From contig JAKVOM010000001.1 in NCBI GenBank assembly GCA_022482815.1, positions 558,001 to 622,000 on the forward strand: a DNA stretch of 64,000 nt, written 5' to 3'. This document shows positions 34,700-43,910 of this stretch, piece after piece (the first letter of the stretch is position 1; each line of letters starts with the position of its first letter). The notes under the pieces are model-generated. The model worked only from the letters and a program-made list of their open reading frames with translations, made no database searches and was not told the DNA's origin. A program made the position numbers and the translations under genes. This DNA comes from Acidaminococcus sp. (GTDB lineage: Bacteria; Bacillota; Negativicutes; Acidaminococcales; Acidaminococcaceae).

Positions 34700-35130
34700 C
34701 TACAGCCCGCCCGTGGAAGGAAATGACCAAGGAGACCCTCTTCGACGCCGCCCAAGTTAAGCCAAACCGTAAGGTTTGGAATTCCTCTAGGGCCTCCTTT
34801 CAAGCCGCTTTACGGCTTCGAAAGGAGGGGGGACCGCAATCAGCGCTGACAGCAGGAAGCGCTGACAATAGCGGTGGAGGATAGCTTCTTTTTCGTCCGT
34901 TCGGAAGGAGGGGCCCGCTTTGCGGGGGAGGAAAGCAGGATAAGAGGGGCCCCGCTTGTGGTGGGTGATGGACCACTCGCCGAAGACTCCTTTGCTTAGT
35001 GCCATCTCTATTCTTCTTTAAGAATCCGCCAAGGTAGCTGCCCGCACCGCAGTACTAGCCACTACTCACTATCCACTTTACTAGGCTAAATGCCATACGC
35101 TAAATGCCAAATGCGCCTTCTTATTTTTCA
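34700..35130. repeat. Modular dispersed repeat, diverged long copy C
   Basis: It starts with CAGCCCGCCCGTGGAAGG, as in copy D. It then has CCAAACCGTAAGGTTTGG (perfect stem) and CCTCCTTTC..GAAAGGAGG enclosing AAGCCG/CGGCTT (34793-34828). Relative to copy A, the CCTCCTTCC/GGAAGGAGG stem shows a paired C-G to T-A change. Further GC-rich hairpins follow (GGGCCCGCTTTGCGGG, GAGGGGCCCC). The end carries CGCAGTACTAGCCACTACTCACTA and the GCTAAATGCCATACGC tail with TTATTTTTCACTGCC. Confidence 0.65.
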
Positions 35131-35149
35131 CTGCCTGTCTTATAGTCTT

Positions 35150-36484
35150 CTAAAATGCGACACGTTTCATGAACCAATGATAGTACAGCCCCAGAATCAC
35201 GGCACAAACAACCCAGCTGATAGGATATGCCAGAAGGACGATATGGAAATACGGCATGGCGACAAAAGCAGTCTTACACCACAGGACGCGCACACCACAG
35301 ATAGCGAACACAGAAATAAGTGCCGGCGGCAGAGAGTTGCCGTATCCTCTCAAGGCTCCGCAGATGACCTCGATAATGGCATCGATCACTTCTACGGAAA
35401 TGACGTAATAGTAACGCTGCACACCGTAATGGATAACCTCAGCATCTGACGTAAAGAAAGTCATCAGCCAGGGTGCCTGCCAACAGAGCAAAGCAGATAC
35501 GGAAATGGGGAAAACGCAGTCCAGCAGCATGCACCAGCGAAAAACGTCACGACAGCGCTGCAGGTTGCCGGCACCGCGATTCTGCCCGATAAAGGTCGTA
35601 GCCGCTTGTCCGAAAGCGTTCATGATGGTATAGAGCAGGATTTCCGGAATAAAGGCGGCCGACGACGCGGCCATTACGGCCGGTCCCAGGCTGTTGATTC
35701 CGGACTGGATGACGACGTTGGCCAGGCAGAAAACCGATCCCTGCAGGCCCGCAGGCGCACCGATACGCAGGATTTCCGCCAGTTCCTTCTTGTCAAAGCG
35801 CAGCCGGCGGAATCGAAGTGCCATTTCATCCGAGCCCTTCATCATGGCACACAGGAGCAAAACCGCATTCAGGAAATAAGCAAAAACAGTAGCTGCCGCA
35901 ACAGCGGAAATACCGAGATGAAACAGATTGACTGCCAGTAAATCGAGCAGAATATTCAGGACGCTGCAAATAGCAAGGCTCACAAAAGGTGTCCTGGTAT
36001 CCCCGCGGCTGCGGAAAATAGCTGCTTCAAAGTTGTACAAACTGATAAAGGGTAAAGACAGCAGATAAATGCCAAAATAATCCCCTGCTTCCGCCATGAC
36101 AGCTTCCGGCACAGACAGCATATTCAGCAGCGGCACAATGGTAAGGCGGGCAGCGACAGTCATAAAAAGGCCGAAAAGCAGCGAAAAAAGAATACCTGTA
36201 TGGGCAGCACGGGAGGCTGCCTCTTTATCTCCGGCCCCCAGGTGGTTGGCAACGGTTACATTGACACCGATGGACAAGTTAATGAACCACGTAACCAAAA
36301 GACTGATGCCGGATACCGTGCTGCCGGCAGCCGCCATAGCCGTATCATTCACGTAGTGCCCTAAGATAGCAACATCAGCGGAATTAAACAGGTTTTCACA
36401 CATACTGGTTAGTCCCAGCGGGATGGCAAACAAAATGATTTTATCCCACAGGGAGCCATGGAGCATATCTGTATACCGTGCCAT
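35150..36484 (-). CDS. MATE family efflux transporter (second)
   Basis: A 444-residue polytopic transporter with about 12 helices. The N-terminus MARYTDMLHGSLWDKIILFA and the motifs LFNSADVAILGHYVND and AIFRSRGDTRTPF are typical of MATE proteins. It is only distantly similar to the MATE product encoded at 31363. The start at 36484 is set by a GGTGAAGG site; the longer frame adds 27 unsupported residues. The substrate is unknown. The upstream leader contains a hairpin at about 36519-36553. Confidence 0.9.
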   Translation of the reverse strand: MARYTDMLHGSLWDKIILFAIPLGLTSMCENLFNSADVAILGHYVNDTAMAAAGSTVSGISLLVTWFINLSIGVNVTVANHLGAGDKEAASRAAHTGILFSLLFGLFMTVAARLTIVPLLNMLSVPEAVMAEAGDYFGIYLLSLPFISLYNFEAAIFRSRGDTRTPFVSLAICSVLNILLDLLAVNLFHLGISAVAAATVFAYFLNAVLLLCAMMKGSDEMALRFRRLRFDKKELAEILRIGAPAGLQGSVFCLANVVIQSGINSLGPAVMAASSAAFIPEILLYTIMNAFGQAATTFIGQNRGAGNLQRCRDVFRWCMLLDCVFPISVSALLCWQAPWLMTFFTSDAEVIHYGVQRYYYVISVEVIDAIIEVICGALRGYGNSLPPALISVFAICGVRVLWCKTAFVAMPYFHIVLLAYPISWVVCAVILGLYYHWFMKRVAF

Positions 36485-36518
36485 GCCTTCACCCGATTTC
36501 TTGCATTCTCTATACAGA

Positions 36519-36553
36519 ACGAGCCGAAAAAACAATTTTTGTCTTTTCGGCTT
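36519..36553. promoter_or_regulatory. Hairpin in the leader of the second MATE gene
   Basis: The stem AGCCGAAAA / TTTTCGGCT has an AT-rich loop. It lies 35 bases upstream of the start. On the plus strand a T-rich tract follows, but no plus-strand gene ends here. It could attenuate or protect the MATE message. Confidence 0.35.
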
Positions 36554-36667
36554 TGTTTTTATCATTTTACCATAGTCCCGCCGGGATAAAAAGCGCTTTA
36601 GATTACGGCTGAGACTTATAAGTTTTCAATTATACATGCAAAGTCCTGCACTTCAGGACCGTCCTTT

Positions 36668-37825
36668 TTATACTTTTTCCCACCAATGGGAAAATACCTG
36701 CGTCGTATCATCGAGATTAAGGACTTCCCCGATTTCAGGTGTCAGGAAGCGGTAAGGTTTACCCACGACTGCCTTTGAGAGTTCCTTTAGCGGCGTATCC
36801 CAGGCATGGCGTGAGAGCGTAAATTTGCTGTTATGAACGGGCATAATAGCCTTTGCTTTTACATCCACGCCGGCCTGTGCTGTTTCTTTCGGCATCATGT
36901 GAATTTTTGCCCAGCGCTCGTTGAATTGTCCATTTTCCAAAATGGCGAGGTCAAAACCTCCAAAACGGCGTCCGATTTCCTTAAAATGCTTTCCGTAGCC
37001 GCCATCTCCGCTGTAATAGACCTTATGCTTGTCCGTTACAAAAGCAAAACCGCCCCACTCCGTCTGGTTGCGGTCCATAAAACGCCCGGAAAAATGCTGG
37101 CTCGGCAGTACATGGACAGTAAGATTCGGTGCAATCGCTACAGATTCGTACCAATCGGCTTCATGAATCCGCTGAGGATCAAATCCCCACCGTTCGAAAT
37201 CTTCGCCGATTCCCAACGGTGTTACCACATGCCGTACCCTTTTCCTGAGTGCCATTTGGGTATCATAGTCCAGGTGGTCCCAGTGATTATGGGAAATGAC
37301 CATGACATCGATACGATCCGGCATATCCTCTGCGTGGTAGATATCGGTTCCCGGATAGGCCCTGAAGTTTCTCAGTGGCAGCGGGGAACAGTATCCGCTG
37401 AAGACAGGGTCTACAAGGATATGCTGCCCGTCAAGCTGCAAATAGAAAGAGGAGTGCCCCATCCAAACCACGACATTGGCCTCCGGGTCAAGGTGCTTCA
37501 GGTCAGTTTTAACGGACGGCAGCGGCCGGTCCGGAAAAAGAGCTCTGTTATCTCCCAGGATAAACTGATACATTGAAGAAAGCGTTGCCAACAAAAATCC
37601 CTGCTTCGGCTTATCCTTATCCTTCTCCTCCACCATCACTGTGACAGGTTCAAGATCGACAAAAGCTCCATCCTGATAATGGGGTGAAGCTTTAATCCGC
37701 TCCAGTCGTTTTCCCGACGGTGCATATCCAAACCGGGGTGTATGCACGAACCAATAAGAAAAAGCTGCCGCAGCAGCCAGCAAAATCATTACCAGAAGTA
37801 AAATTTTAATCAAAATATGTTTCAT
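36668..37825 (-). CDS. MBL-fold metallo-hydrolase, NAPE-PLD/UlaG-like, membrane-anchored
   Basis: A 385-residue metallo-beta-lactamase-fold protein. An N-terminal membrane helix (about residues 3-27) is followed by an exported domain. The metal-binding motif HNHWDHLD is intact, preceded by VVWMGHSSFYLQLDGQHILVDPVFS and followed by SGDGGYGKHF and MPVHNSKFTL. This arrangement matches bacterial relatives of N-acyl-phosphatidylethanolamine phospholipase D. The true substrate is unknown, but lipid or envelope phosphodiester hydrolysis is plausible. It is a single gene divergent from the flavodoxin-like lipoprotein, about 300 bases of AT-rich DNA apart. Confidence 0.87.
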   Translation of the reverse strand: MKHILIKILLLVMILLAAAAAFSYWFVHTPRFGYAPSGKRLERIKASPHYQDGAFVDLEPVTVMVEEKDKDKPKQGFLLATLSSMYQFILGDNRALFPDRPLPSVKTDLKHLDPEANVVVWMGHSSFYLQLDGQHILVDPVFSGYCSPLPLRNFRAYPGTDIYHAEDMPDRIDVMVISHNHWDHLDYDTQMALRKRVRHVVTPLGIGEDFERWGFDPQRIHEADWYESVAIAPNLTVHVLPSQHFSGRFMDRNQTEWGGFAFVTDKHKVYYSGDGGYGKHFKEIGRRFGGFDLAILENGQFNERWAKIHMMPKETAQAGVDVKAKAIMPVHNSKFTLSRHAWDTPLKELSKAVVGKPYRFLTPEIGEVLNLDDTTQVFSHWWEKV

Positions 37826-38123
37826 ATTCTCTCGCTCTCACTACTATTTAGAAATGTAAAGCATAGCATACCTCTATTATAATAGTTTTTCCCTTATTTT
37901 TTTCATTCTTATGAAGCATAATTATGATATTTTCTGATGCTAAAAGCTTCCTTTTGACATCACCAGGCAGATGAATGCAATATGATATTCCTGTTTTCAA
38001 AATGCCTTTTAAGCATTATAAATCAGAATCATAAAGTATTTCATATTTTCCCTCTGATTTCTTATAATGGATTCAGCAAGAGAAAAATAACTGAAGTATC
38101 CTGTCAAGAAAGAAGGTTATCTT

Positions 38124-38876
38124 ATGAAACATATCGGATTTAAAGCTGCGTCCCTCTTAGTTTCTCTCCTTATCGGAAGTATGCTGTTTGCCGGCTGCAC
38201 CAGCAAACAAGCATCATCCGGAAGTGCAGCAGCTGAAGAAAAGACAGCTTCGGCTGCCAAAATCCGCACGACGAGTACGAACATCGTCAAAAGCAAAGAC
38301 GGCAATCCCAAAAAGATTCTGGTCGCCTATTTTTCCTACGCTGATAATACGGATGCCGCACATGTAACTTCTACGCGCTATGATGCGGTCACAAGTGCCA
38401 GCCTTACCAAAACGGGTGACACTCTCGTCGGCAACAATGCCCTGATTGCTGACGCCATCGTCAAAAAGACGGGTGCTGACCTGCTTGCACTCAAGACAAA
38501 AACGGCCTATTCCCCCGATTATGACAAAGTCGTCGAAGAAGCCCGGGACGATATTCCAAAAGGCGTGGTGCCGGAGCTTCAAAACGGAAAAGTAGCTGCC
38601 GGTGACTATGATACCATTATCATCGTCTACCCCATCTGGTGGTATAAGATGGCACCTGCCGTCACCGCTTTCCTCAAGGAAAATAATTTTTCCGGCAAAG
38701 ATATCTACGCCTTTGCTTCCTCCGGCGGCAGCGGTTTTGGTGATACGATCAGTGACATCAAAGCCCTGCAGCCTGACGCACGCATCCATCAGGGAGTCGT
38801 CATCCATCAAGAAGATGCAGCCAAAGCAGAAGGCCCGGTAGAAGAGGTTCTCTCCAAAGCACAGCTGACGAAATAA
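38124..38876 (+). CDS. Flavodoxin-domain lipoprotein
   Basis: A 250-residue predicted lipoprotein. The signal peptide ends in the lipobox FAGC (Cys25), followed by a Ser/Ala-rich linker. The flavodoxin-like domain (about 62-245) starts with ILVAYFSYADNT and contains IIIVYPIWWYKMAPAVTAFL and FASSGGSGFGDTI, the usual FMN-contact blocks. Flavodoxins are mostly cytoplasmic; exported lipid-anchored forms are less common and might take part in extracytoplasmic electron transfer (inference). The start has AAGAAGG upstream. An IS element begins five bases after the stop. Confidence 0.87.
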   Translation: MKHIGFKAASLLVSLLIGSMLFAGCTSKQASSGSAAAEEKTASAAKIRTTSTNIVKSKDGNPKKILVAYFSYADNTDAAHVTSTRYDAVTSASLTKTGDTLVGNNALIADAIVKKTGADLLALKTKTAYSPDYDKVVEEARDDIPKGVVPELQNGKVAAGDYDTIIIVYPIWWYKMAPAVTAFLKENNFSGKDIYAFASSGGSGFGDTISDIKALQPDARIHQGVVIHQEDAAKAEGPVEEVLSKAQLTK

Positions 38877-38975
38877 TGAGAAGGGGCTGTCGCAAGTGAC
38901 CGATTTTTAATCCCTGAAATAACTTGCTAAAGACCCCAAATTGCCTTACTTTTTAGTTGAATATGTTTTGAGATG

Positions 38976-39033
38976 AAAAAAGGGCGCACGAAATTAAGCA
39001 ACTCTAAGTTGCTTTTTTTCGTGCGCTCTTTTT
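38976..39033 (-). terminator. Terminator of the IS transposase gene
   Basis: The stem AAAAAGGGCGCACGAAA / TTTCGTGCGCTCTTTTT encloses a second hairpin, AGCAACTCTAAGTTGCT. It lies just past the transposase stop. Confidence 0.8.
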
Positions 39034-39040
39034 GTATCTT

Positions 39041-40669
39041 TTAGGCCTCTTTTTTCAGCGGATATAAGTGCAAATCCTCTTTGCCGTCTTGAACTTTGTG
39101 ATGGACCTTCAGGACATTCCGTGCCATGGCACATATTCCCACTGTTACCAGGGCATTTCCTTTGCCTCGGGTTTCTAGTCTTCTGACGTTTAATGAATCC
39201 TTGAGATCCGCAAAGGCTCCTTCTGCCTGTATACTGCGGTTCATCCTCAGTTCCTTACCATATTCGGAAGTAATGTTCTTCAGGGATTCTGCCCTCAATG
39301 CAGCAAAATTCTTCGAGACCACTAATTTCTTGTTTCTTTTCTCCATGGGTGTCCTGCAATTGTTCCCATGGATGCACTGTTCCTTGTAGGGACAACCGCT
39401 GCAGTCCTTACATTCGTAATATGTTTTCTCTGACACATATCCTGACCGGTTCTTTACCTGGGTTACTTTACTGACTTTCAGCAGTCTCCTACCTTTACAG
39501 ATATACATGTCTTGATCAGGCAAATATGTCATGTTTTCTGCTTTGCCGATGTCGTTCTTATACTTTTTCCTCTTGCTTCTTTCATAATTGTTAGGCTTGA
39601 TATATGAAGTATACTGATTCTTCTTCAGCCAGACCAAGTTCTCTTCGCTTTCATAGCCTGCATCGGCTACAATGTTTGCAAATTTCTGACCGAAGTGGGC
39701 TTCAAATCCTTCAAGAAAAGGAATGAGTGTCCGCATATCTGTTGGATGTGCACTCACATCTGCAAACAAGGTAAAACCGGAATTGTTGGCATATTGGACA
39801 TTGTATCCCGGCTTTAAGGCGCCATTAAGCATGGCGTCTTCTTTCATCCTCATAAAGGTAGCATCCGGGTCTGTTTTGGCAAAGCTGTTCCGTTCCCCAC
39901 AGATGTGAAGCTGCTTCGTATACACCTTAAGCCGTTTGAGATAGTTAGCTAAAATCTCATAGTACTTCTGTAGAATGGTCTTTCTTTTCCCACATCCGTG
40001 AACAAACTCGATCCCTTCAGCCCGCTTTATGACAAGCAGTTTTTTTAGGAGCTTCTTTAAATGACGGATGTGGAAAGTGTTTCCGTAACAGACCTTGATT
40101 CCGAAACGTTCCTCGATTTCGGGAACCAGTTGCTCCAGTTTCTCTATGAGTTTGTTCTGGCTGCCTAAGACTCTGTTTTTCCAAACAAATTTGTATTTGT
40201 TTGCCACAGATTCAATTTTTGTCCCATCGATGAACAGGCTATCCAGCGTGATGAAACCGCGAGCCAGCAGCCATTTATCCATCTGAATCATGAGCTCCTT
40301 GATACATGGTTTTAGATGGAGGGAACAAAATCTTGCAATGGTTGCATTATCCGGAGCTTTTTTCCCATCTAAGAGGAACATGAAATGAGTGTCTCTTTTA
40401 CAGGATTGCTCTATCTTACGCGAACCACGAATTCCTTCCATACATGCATAAATGACGATCTCCAGCAGCTGAATTGGTGACGTTAATTTATTCTCGACAT
40501 GAGAATACGTGTCATACAATGCCTTTACATCCATCCCTTCTACCATGGCACGCACCAAGCGAACAGGATCGTCATTAGGGATTTGTACTTCAAAATTTAG
40601 AGGAAGAAAAAGTTGATAAGAACTGCCAATTTTTGTATAATCCTTTTGTGTAGGTTTGTTTTTTGGCAT
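39041..40669 (-). CDS. IS1182 family transposase
   Basis: A 542-residue DDE transposase. The N-terminal DUF772-type domain includes LFLPLNFEVQIPNDDPVRLV and ARFCSLHL. The catalytic core carries SLFIDGTKIESVANKYKFVW in outline, VADAGYESEENL and a late glutamate region (RMNRSIQAEGAFADLKDSLNVRR in outline). A cysteine cluster (CKDCSGCPYKEQC) precedes the last catalytic block, as in IS1182 members. The frame is unbroken, so the element may be active. Confidence 0.93.
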   Translation of the reverse strand: MPKNKPTQKDYTKIGSSYQLFLPLNFEVQIPNDDPVRLVRAMVEGMDVKALYDTYSHVENKLTSPIQLLEIVIYACMEGIRGSRKIEQSCKRDTHFMFLLDGKKAPDNATIARFCSLHLKPCIKELMIQMDKWLLARGFITLDSLFIDGTKIESVANKYKFVWKNRVLGSQNKLIEKLEQLVPEIEERFGIKVCYGNTFHIRHLKKLLKKLLVIKRAEGIEFVHGCGKRKTILQKYYEILANYLKRLKVYTKQLHICGERNSFAKTDPDATFMRMKEDAMLNGALKPGYNVQYANNSGFTLFADVSAHPTDMRTLIPFLEGFEAHFGQKFANIVADAGYESEENLVWLKKNQYTSYIKPNNYERSKRKKYKNDIGKAENMTYLPDQDMYICKGRRLLKVSKVTQVKNRSGYVSEKTYYECKDCSGCPYKEQCIHGNNCRTPMEKRNKKLVVSKNFAALRAESLKNITSEYGKELRMNRSIQAEGAFADLKDSLNVRRLETRGKGNALVTVGICAMARNVLKVHHKVQDGKEDLHLYPLKKEA

Positions 40670-40684
40670 ATTTAAATTCTACAC

Positions 40685-40719
40685 CAAGGCGCGGTCTCAT
40701 TCAATGAGGCCGCGCCTTG
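40685..40719. repeat. Hairpin upstream of the transposase start, inside the IS
   Basis: A near-perfect 17-base stem CAAGGCGCGGTCTCATT / AATGAGGCCGCGCCTTG. Hairpins at this place in insertion sequences often limit read-in expression from outside promoters. Confidence 0.75.
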
Positions 40720-40773
40720 CTTTTACCTTGTTTTTGATACAAAAGGGGCCGTCGCAAAATGCGACAGCCCCTT

Positions 40774-41115
40774 TTTCACGCTTCCCGCAGCCCGCCGTCC
40801 GCATCCCGCCCGTGGAAGAAAAATGACCTTTCATTAAACCAAACCGTCAGGTTGGATATTCCTTTGGGACCTCCTTCCACGCAGTCGGAAGGAGGAGGCC
40901 ACAAAGTGGCGGAAGATAATACCAATCAATGCTAAATGCCATAAGTAAAAGGCTAAAAGCGCCTTTTAAAAATAAAACCTGAAATTTAGATTAACTGCTA
41001 AATTTCAGGTTTTATATCATATTTCACTTGAATCAAAAGCTTTAACACGCTGTCGCAGACGAGACTATATGCCATAGGCCAAAAGCTAAAAGCGCCTTTT
41101 TATTTTTTTCACAGC
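40774..41115. repeat. Modular dispersed repeat, full copy D
   Basis: Nearly identical to copy A over about 300 bases, with all stem-loops and the AT-rich stem at 40974-41014. It ends GCGCCTTTTTATTTTTTTCACAGCCTC, that is, with the arm of the GGGGCTGTGAAA palindrome inverted. Its left side TTTTTCACGCTTCCCGCAGCCCGCC matches what follows the palindrome at copy C, although here the IS end stands in the palindrome's place. Confidence 0.87.
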
Positions 41116-41200
41116 CTCCTCTTTTCAACTCAGCAGTACTGCCTCCTCGCGCTAAAAATAAAACATCTCGTGACGATTCAAAGGCCCTCGCCCTGCTTTA

Positions 41201-42424
41201 TTATTTTGCGCCGGACAATTCAGTCAGTACATCAAGCAGTACATTAGCGCCGTTTTGCACATCTTCATCGCGGCTGAATTCCTTCGGATTATGACTGATA
41301 CCATTCACGCTCGGTACGAAAATCATGGCGGTCGGGCAGATACGCGCCAGCATCTGGGCATCCTGACCGGCGCCGCTGACCATCCGTCTTACCGACAGAC
41401 CGCGGGCCCTGGCGGATTTTTCAATCAGTCTGCAGATGCCGTCATCAAACGGTACCGGATCAAAACAGGTCATATGCTCGGAAGTAATCTTGACGCCATC
41501 CGTTTTTTCAAGTGTTTTCAAATATTCACCTACATCTGCATCATCACCGTCGAGTTTAACTTTATCCGGATTCCGCAAATCAAGAGTAAAGACAGCCTTA
41601 GAAGGAATAACGTTGACAGCATTCGGTTCAAAAACAATGGTTCCGACCGTAGCAACCCCACCGGATTTTTCAACGAGCTGACGAGCAAATACGTTCACTT
41701 TAGCGGCCGCAAGGCCCGCATCTCTGCGCATCCGGGTCGGCGTCGTCCCGGCGTGGTTGGCAGCACCTTCAATGGTAATCCGCTGCCAATGGATGCCCTG
41801 CAAATTTTCTACGGCACCGATGCTGATACCTTCGGCATCCATAATCGGTCCCTGTTCAATGTGCAGTTCCACAAACGCTTTTGGCGTCACAAAGCCCGGT
41901 TCCACCGTACCGGCATAACCGATGCGCTTTAATTCGTCGCCGAGAATCGTACCGTCCGTACCGATACTGACCAGTGCCTGCTTCAGATCAAGACCGCCGG
42001 CGTAGACGAGGGAGCCCATCATATCGGGAGAATACCGTACGCCTTCTTCATTGGTAAAGACACCGACAATGAGCGGCCGTTTCGGCGTAAGACCGGCATC
42101 CTTCAGCGTTTTGACAACTTCAATTCCGGAAATGACGCCGAGGCAGCCGTCATACTGACCGGCATTGATGACTGTATCTATATGAGAACCTGTCATAATC
42201 GGAGCTTCATTCTTATTGGCTTCCGTTTCCCAGATGCCAAAGATGTTGCCGATGTAATCGACGACCACTCGCAGCCCGGCATCTTTCATCCAGCTGACCA
42301 CGAGGTCACGGCCTTCCTTATTAGTGTCCGAAGCAGCCAGTCTTGTCCGGCGGCCATCAGCGCCGATGCCTACGCTGCCCAGTTTATGAATCCGGTCCAG
42401 AATATGCTTTCCATTGATATCCAT
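41201..42424 (-). CDS. Zn-dependent M20-type amidohydrolase (N-carbamoylase/allantoate amidohydrolase family)
   Basis: A 407-residue metallohydrolase of the M20 superfamily, hydantoinase/carbamoylase group. Metal-site blocks are GSHIDTVINAGQYDGCLGV, FTNEEGVRYSPDMMGS and ELHIEQGP; the dimerisation-domain motif is NHAGTTPTRMRRD, followed by SGAGQDAQ. Members hydrolyse N-carbamoyl amino acids, ureidopropionate or allantoate; motifs alone do not tell which. The start at 42424 is set by AAAGGAG seven bases upstream. No pyrimidine or purine degradation genes adjoin it, so an amino-acid scavenging role is possible. Confidence 0.9.
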   Translation of the reverse strand: MDINGKHILDRIHKLGSVGIGADGRRTRLAASDTNKEGRDLVVSWMKDAGLRVVVDYIGNIFGIWETEANKNEAPIMTGSHIDTVINAGQYDGCLGVISGIEVVKTLKDAGLTPKRPLIVGVFTNEEGVRYSPDMMGSLVYAGGLDLKQALVSIGTDGTILGDELKRIGYAGTVEPGFVTPKAFVELHIEQGPIMDAEGISIGAVENLQGIHWQRITIEGAANHAGTTPTRMRRDAGLAAAKVNVFARQLVEKSGGVATVGTIVFEPNAVNVIPSKAVFTLDLRNPDKVKLDGDDADVGEYLKTLEKTDGVKITSEHMTCFDPVPFDDGICRLIEKSARARGLSVRRMVSGAGQDAQMLARICPTAMIFVPSVNGISHNPKEFSRDEDVQNGANVLLDVLTELSGAK

Positions 42425-42529
42425 GTGAAAACTCCTTTCCATTTGCCATAGCCGAACTGTGAATCAAATCTGTTTTTTATAGCTGCCTGCTATTTTTCTT
42501 TATAACTTTATTATACGCTGGAAAGCGGC

Positions 42530-42588
42530 TTGTGAAAAAAAAGACTGCGAAACAACGAGCATTCGCTGTTTCACAGTCCCTTTTCAAT
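42530..42588 (-). terminator. Terminator of the purB-purA unit (GGGACTGTGAAAC palindrome)
   Basis: On the minus strand GGGACTGTGAAACAGCGA / TCGTTGTTTCGCAGTC is followed by eight T, beginning a few bases after the purA stop. Confidence 0.88.
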
Positions 42589-42593
42589 ACTAC

Positions 42594-43886
42594 TTAATCA
42601 AAGAATTTCTTCAGTGCAAAGGTCTGGTCACGGTTCGGGCCTACGGACACGATGCCGATTTCAACGCCGACTACTTCGCTCAGACGGTTCAGATAAACCT
42701 GAGCTTCCTTTGGCAGAGCGTCAAAGGAACGGATGCCGGAAATATCGCATTTCCAGCCCTTGAAGGTTTCATAAACCGGTTTTGCCTTAGCCAGGATAGT
42801 CAGATCGGCCGGAATATAATCGATAGGTTTGCCATCAATTTCCCAGCCCGTGCACATCTTGATTTCATCAAGGCCATCCAGGATATCCAGACGGGTAATG
42901 GCAAGAGAATCCATGCTGTTGATACGAGCTGCATACTTTACCATGAAAGCATCCAGCCAGCCGCAGCGGCGGGGTCTGCCTGTAACCGTACCATATTCAT
43001 GACCGGTTTCACGCAGGTACGTGCCGGGGCCGTCCGTATCAAAGAGTTCGCAGACGAAGGGGCCTTCGCCGACACGGGTCGTATAAGCCTTGACGACACC
43101 GACAACATGATCGATGAAGCGAGGGCCAACGCCGCTGCCCGTAGCCGCGTTGCCGGCCGTCGGGTTGGAGCTCGTTACGTACGGGAAGGTACCATAGTCA
43201 ATATCAAGGAATGTAGCCTGGGCGCCTTCAAAGAGCACGTTCTTGCCGGCGTCAAAGGCCTTGCCGAGAGCCACACTCGTATCGGTCACATACGGACGAA
43301 GTTCTTCAGCATATTCCAGATACTGTTTCAGCATCGGTTCATATTCCAGTGGCTCAGCACCGTAATACTTGGTAAAGAGTTTATTTTTGGCATCAAGATT
43401 GTGCTTCAGCTTATCGGCCAGTACATCTTTATTCATCAGGTCGCAGACGCGGATACCCGTGCGTGCGTATTTATCCATGTAGCAGGGACCGATACCACCC
43501 TTGGTCGTCCCGATCTTCTTGTCACCCAGAGCCCGTTCCTGCAGTTCATCCTGCAGTTCATGATACGGGAATACCACATGGGCACGGTCACTGATGAGCA
43601 GATGGTTAGTGTCTACGCCCTTTGCCTTCATACCGGCAATTTCTTCCAGCACGACGCGGGGATTAATGACGACACCATTGCCCAGGATACAAAGTTTATC
43701 TTTATAGAGAATACCGCTCGGCAGCAGTCTCAGCTTGTAGGTTACATCGTTTACTACAACGGTATGGCCTGCATTGGAGCCACCGGAATAACGGGCGACT
43801 ACATCTGCTTTTTGAGCCAGATAATCTACAATCTTGCCCTTGCCTTCGTCCCCCCATTGGGAACCGATTACAACGATAGATGACAT
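42594..43886 (-). CDS. purA: Adenylosuccinate synthetase
   Basis: A 430-residue enzyme making adenylosuccinate from IMP, aspartate and GTP, the first committed step to AMP. The GTP-binding loop GSQWGDEGKGKIVD is at residues 7-20. The catalytic region includes GGSNAGHTVV, and later blocks are TTKGGIGPCYMDKYARTGIR in outline and TVTGRPRRCGWLD. AAGGAG precedes the ATG. It follows purB by 24 bases on the same strand, so the two AMP-branch enzymes form an operon from the purB promoter. Confidence 0.98.
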   Translation of the reverse strand: MSSIVVIGSQWGDEGKGKIVDYLAQKADVVARYSGGSNAGHTVVVNDVTYKLRLLPSGILYKDKLCILGNGVVINPRVVLEEIAGMKAKGVDTNHLLISDRAHVVFPYHELQDELQERALGDKKIGTTKGGIGPCYMDKYARTGIRVCDLMNKDVLADKLKHNLDAKNKLFTKYYGAEPLEYEPMLKQYLEYAEELRPYVTDTSVALGKAFDAGKNVLFEGAQATFLDIDYGTFPYVTSSNPTAGNAATGSGVGPRFIDHVVGVVKAYTTRVGEGPFVCELFDTDGPGTYLRETGHEYGTVTGRPRRCGWLDAFMVKYAARINSMDSLAITRLDILDGLDEIKMCTGWEIDGKPIDYIPADLTILAKAKPVYETFKGWKCDISGIRSFDALPKEAQVYLNRLSEVVGVEIGIVSVGPNRDQTFALKKFFD

Positions 43887-43910
43887 AGCAATCTCCTTCC
43901 AGCGTATAAA

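Larger units (their letters stand above)
38881..40773. mobile_element. IS1182-family insertion sequence, apparently complete
   Basis: The terminal inverted repeats are identical over 14 bases: AAGGGGCTGTCGCA at the left (38881-38894) and its complement at the right (40760-40773). They enclose one full-length transposase gene on the minus strand. Inside are a terminator past the transposase stop (38976-39033) and a strong hairpin before its start (40685-40719). No clear target duplication was seen. The left end abuts the flavodoxin stop and the right end abuts repeat copy D. Confidence 0.88.

Noticed and set aside
38872-40790. Target-site duplication of the IS
   Set aside because: The bases next to the two inverted repeats do not match, so no duplication can be claimed.
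228-41115. The dispersed repeats as a CRISPR array
   Set aside because: Copies are long, kilobases apart and not separated by unique spacers; no cas genes are present.
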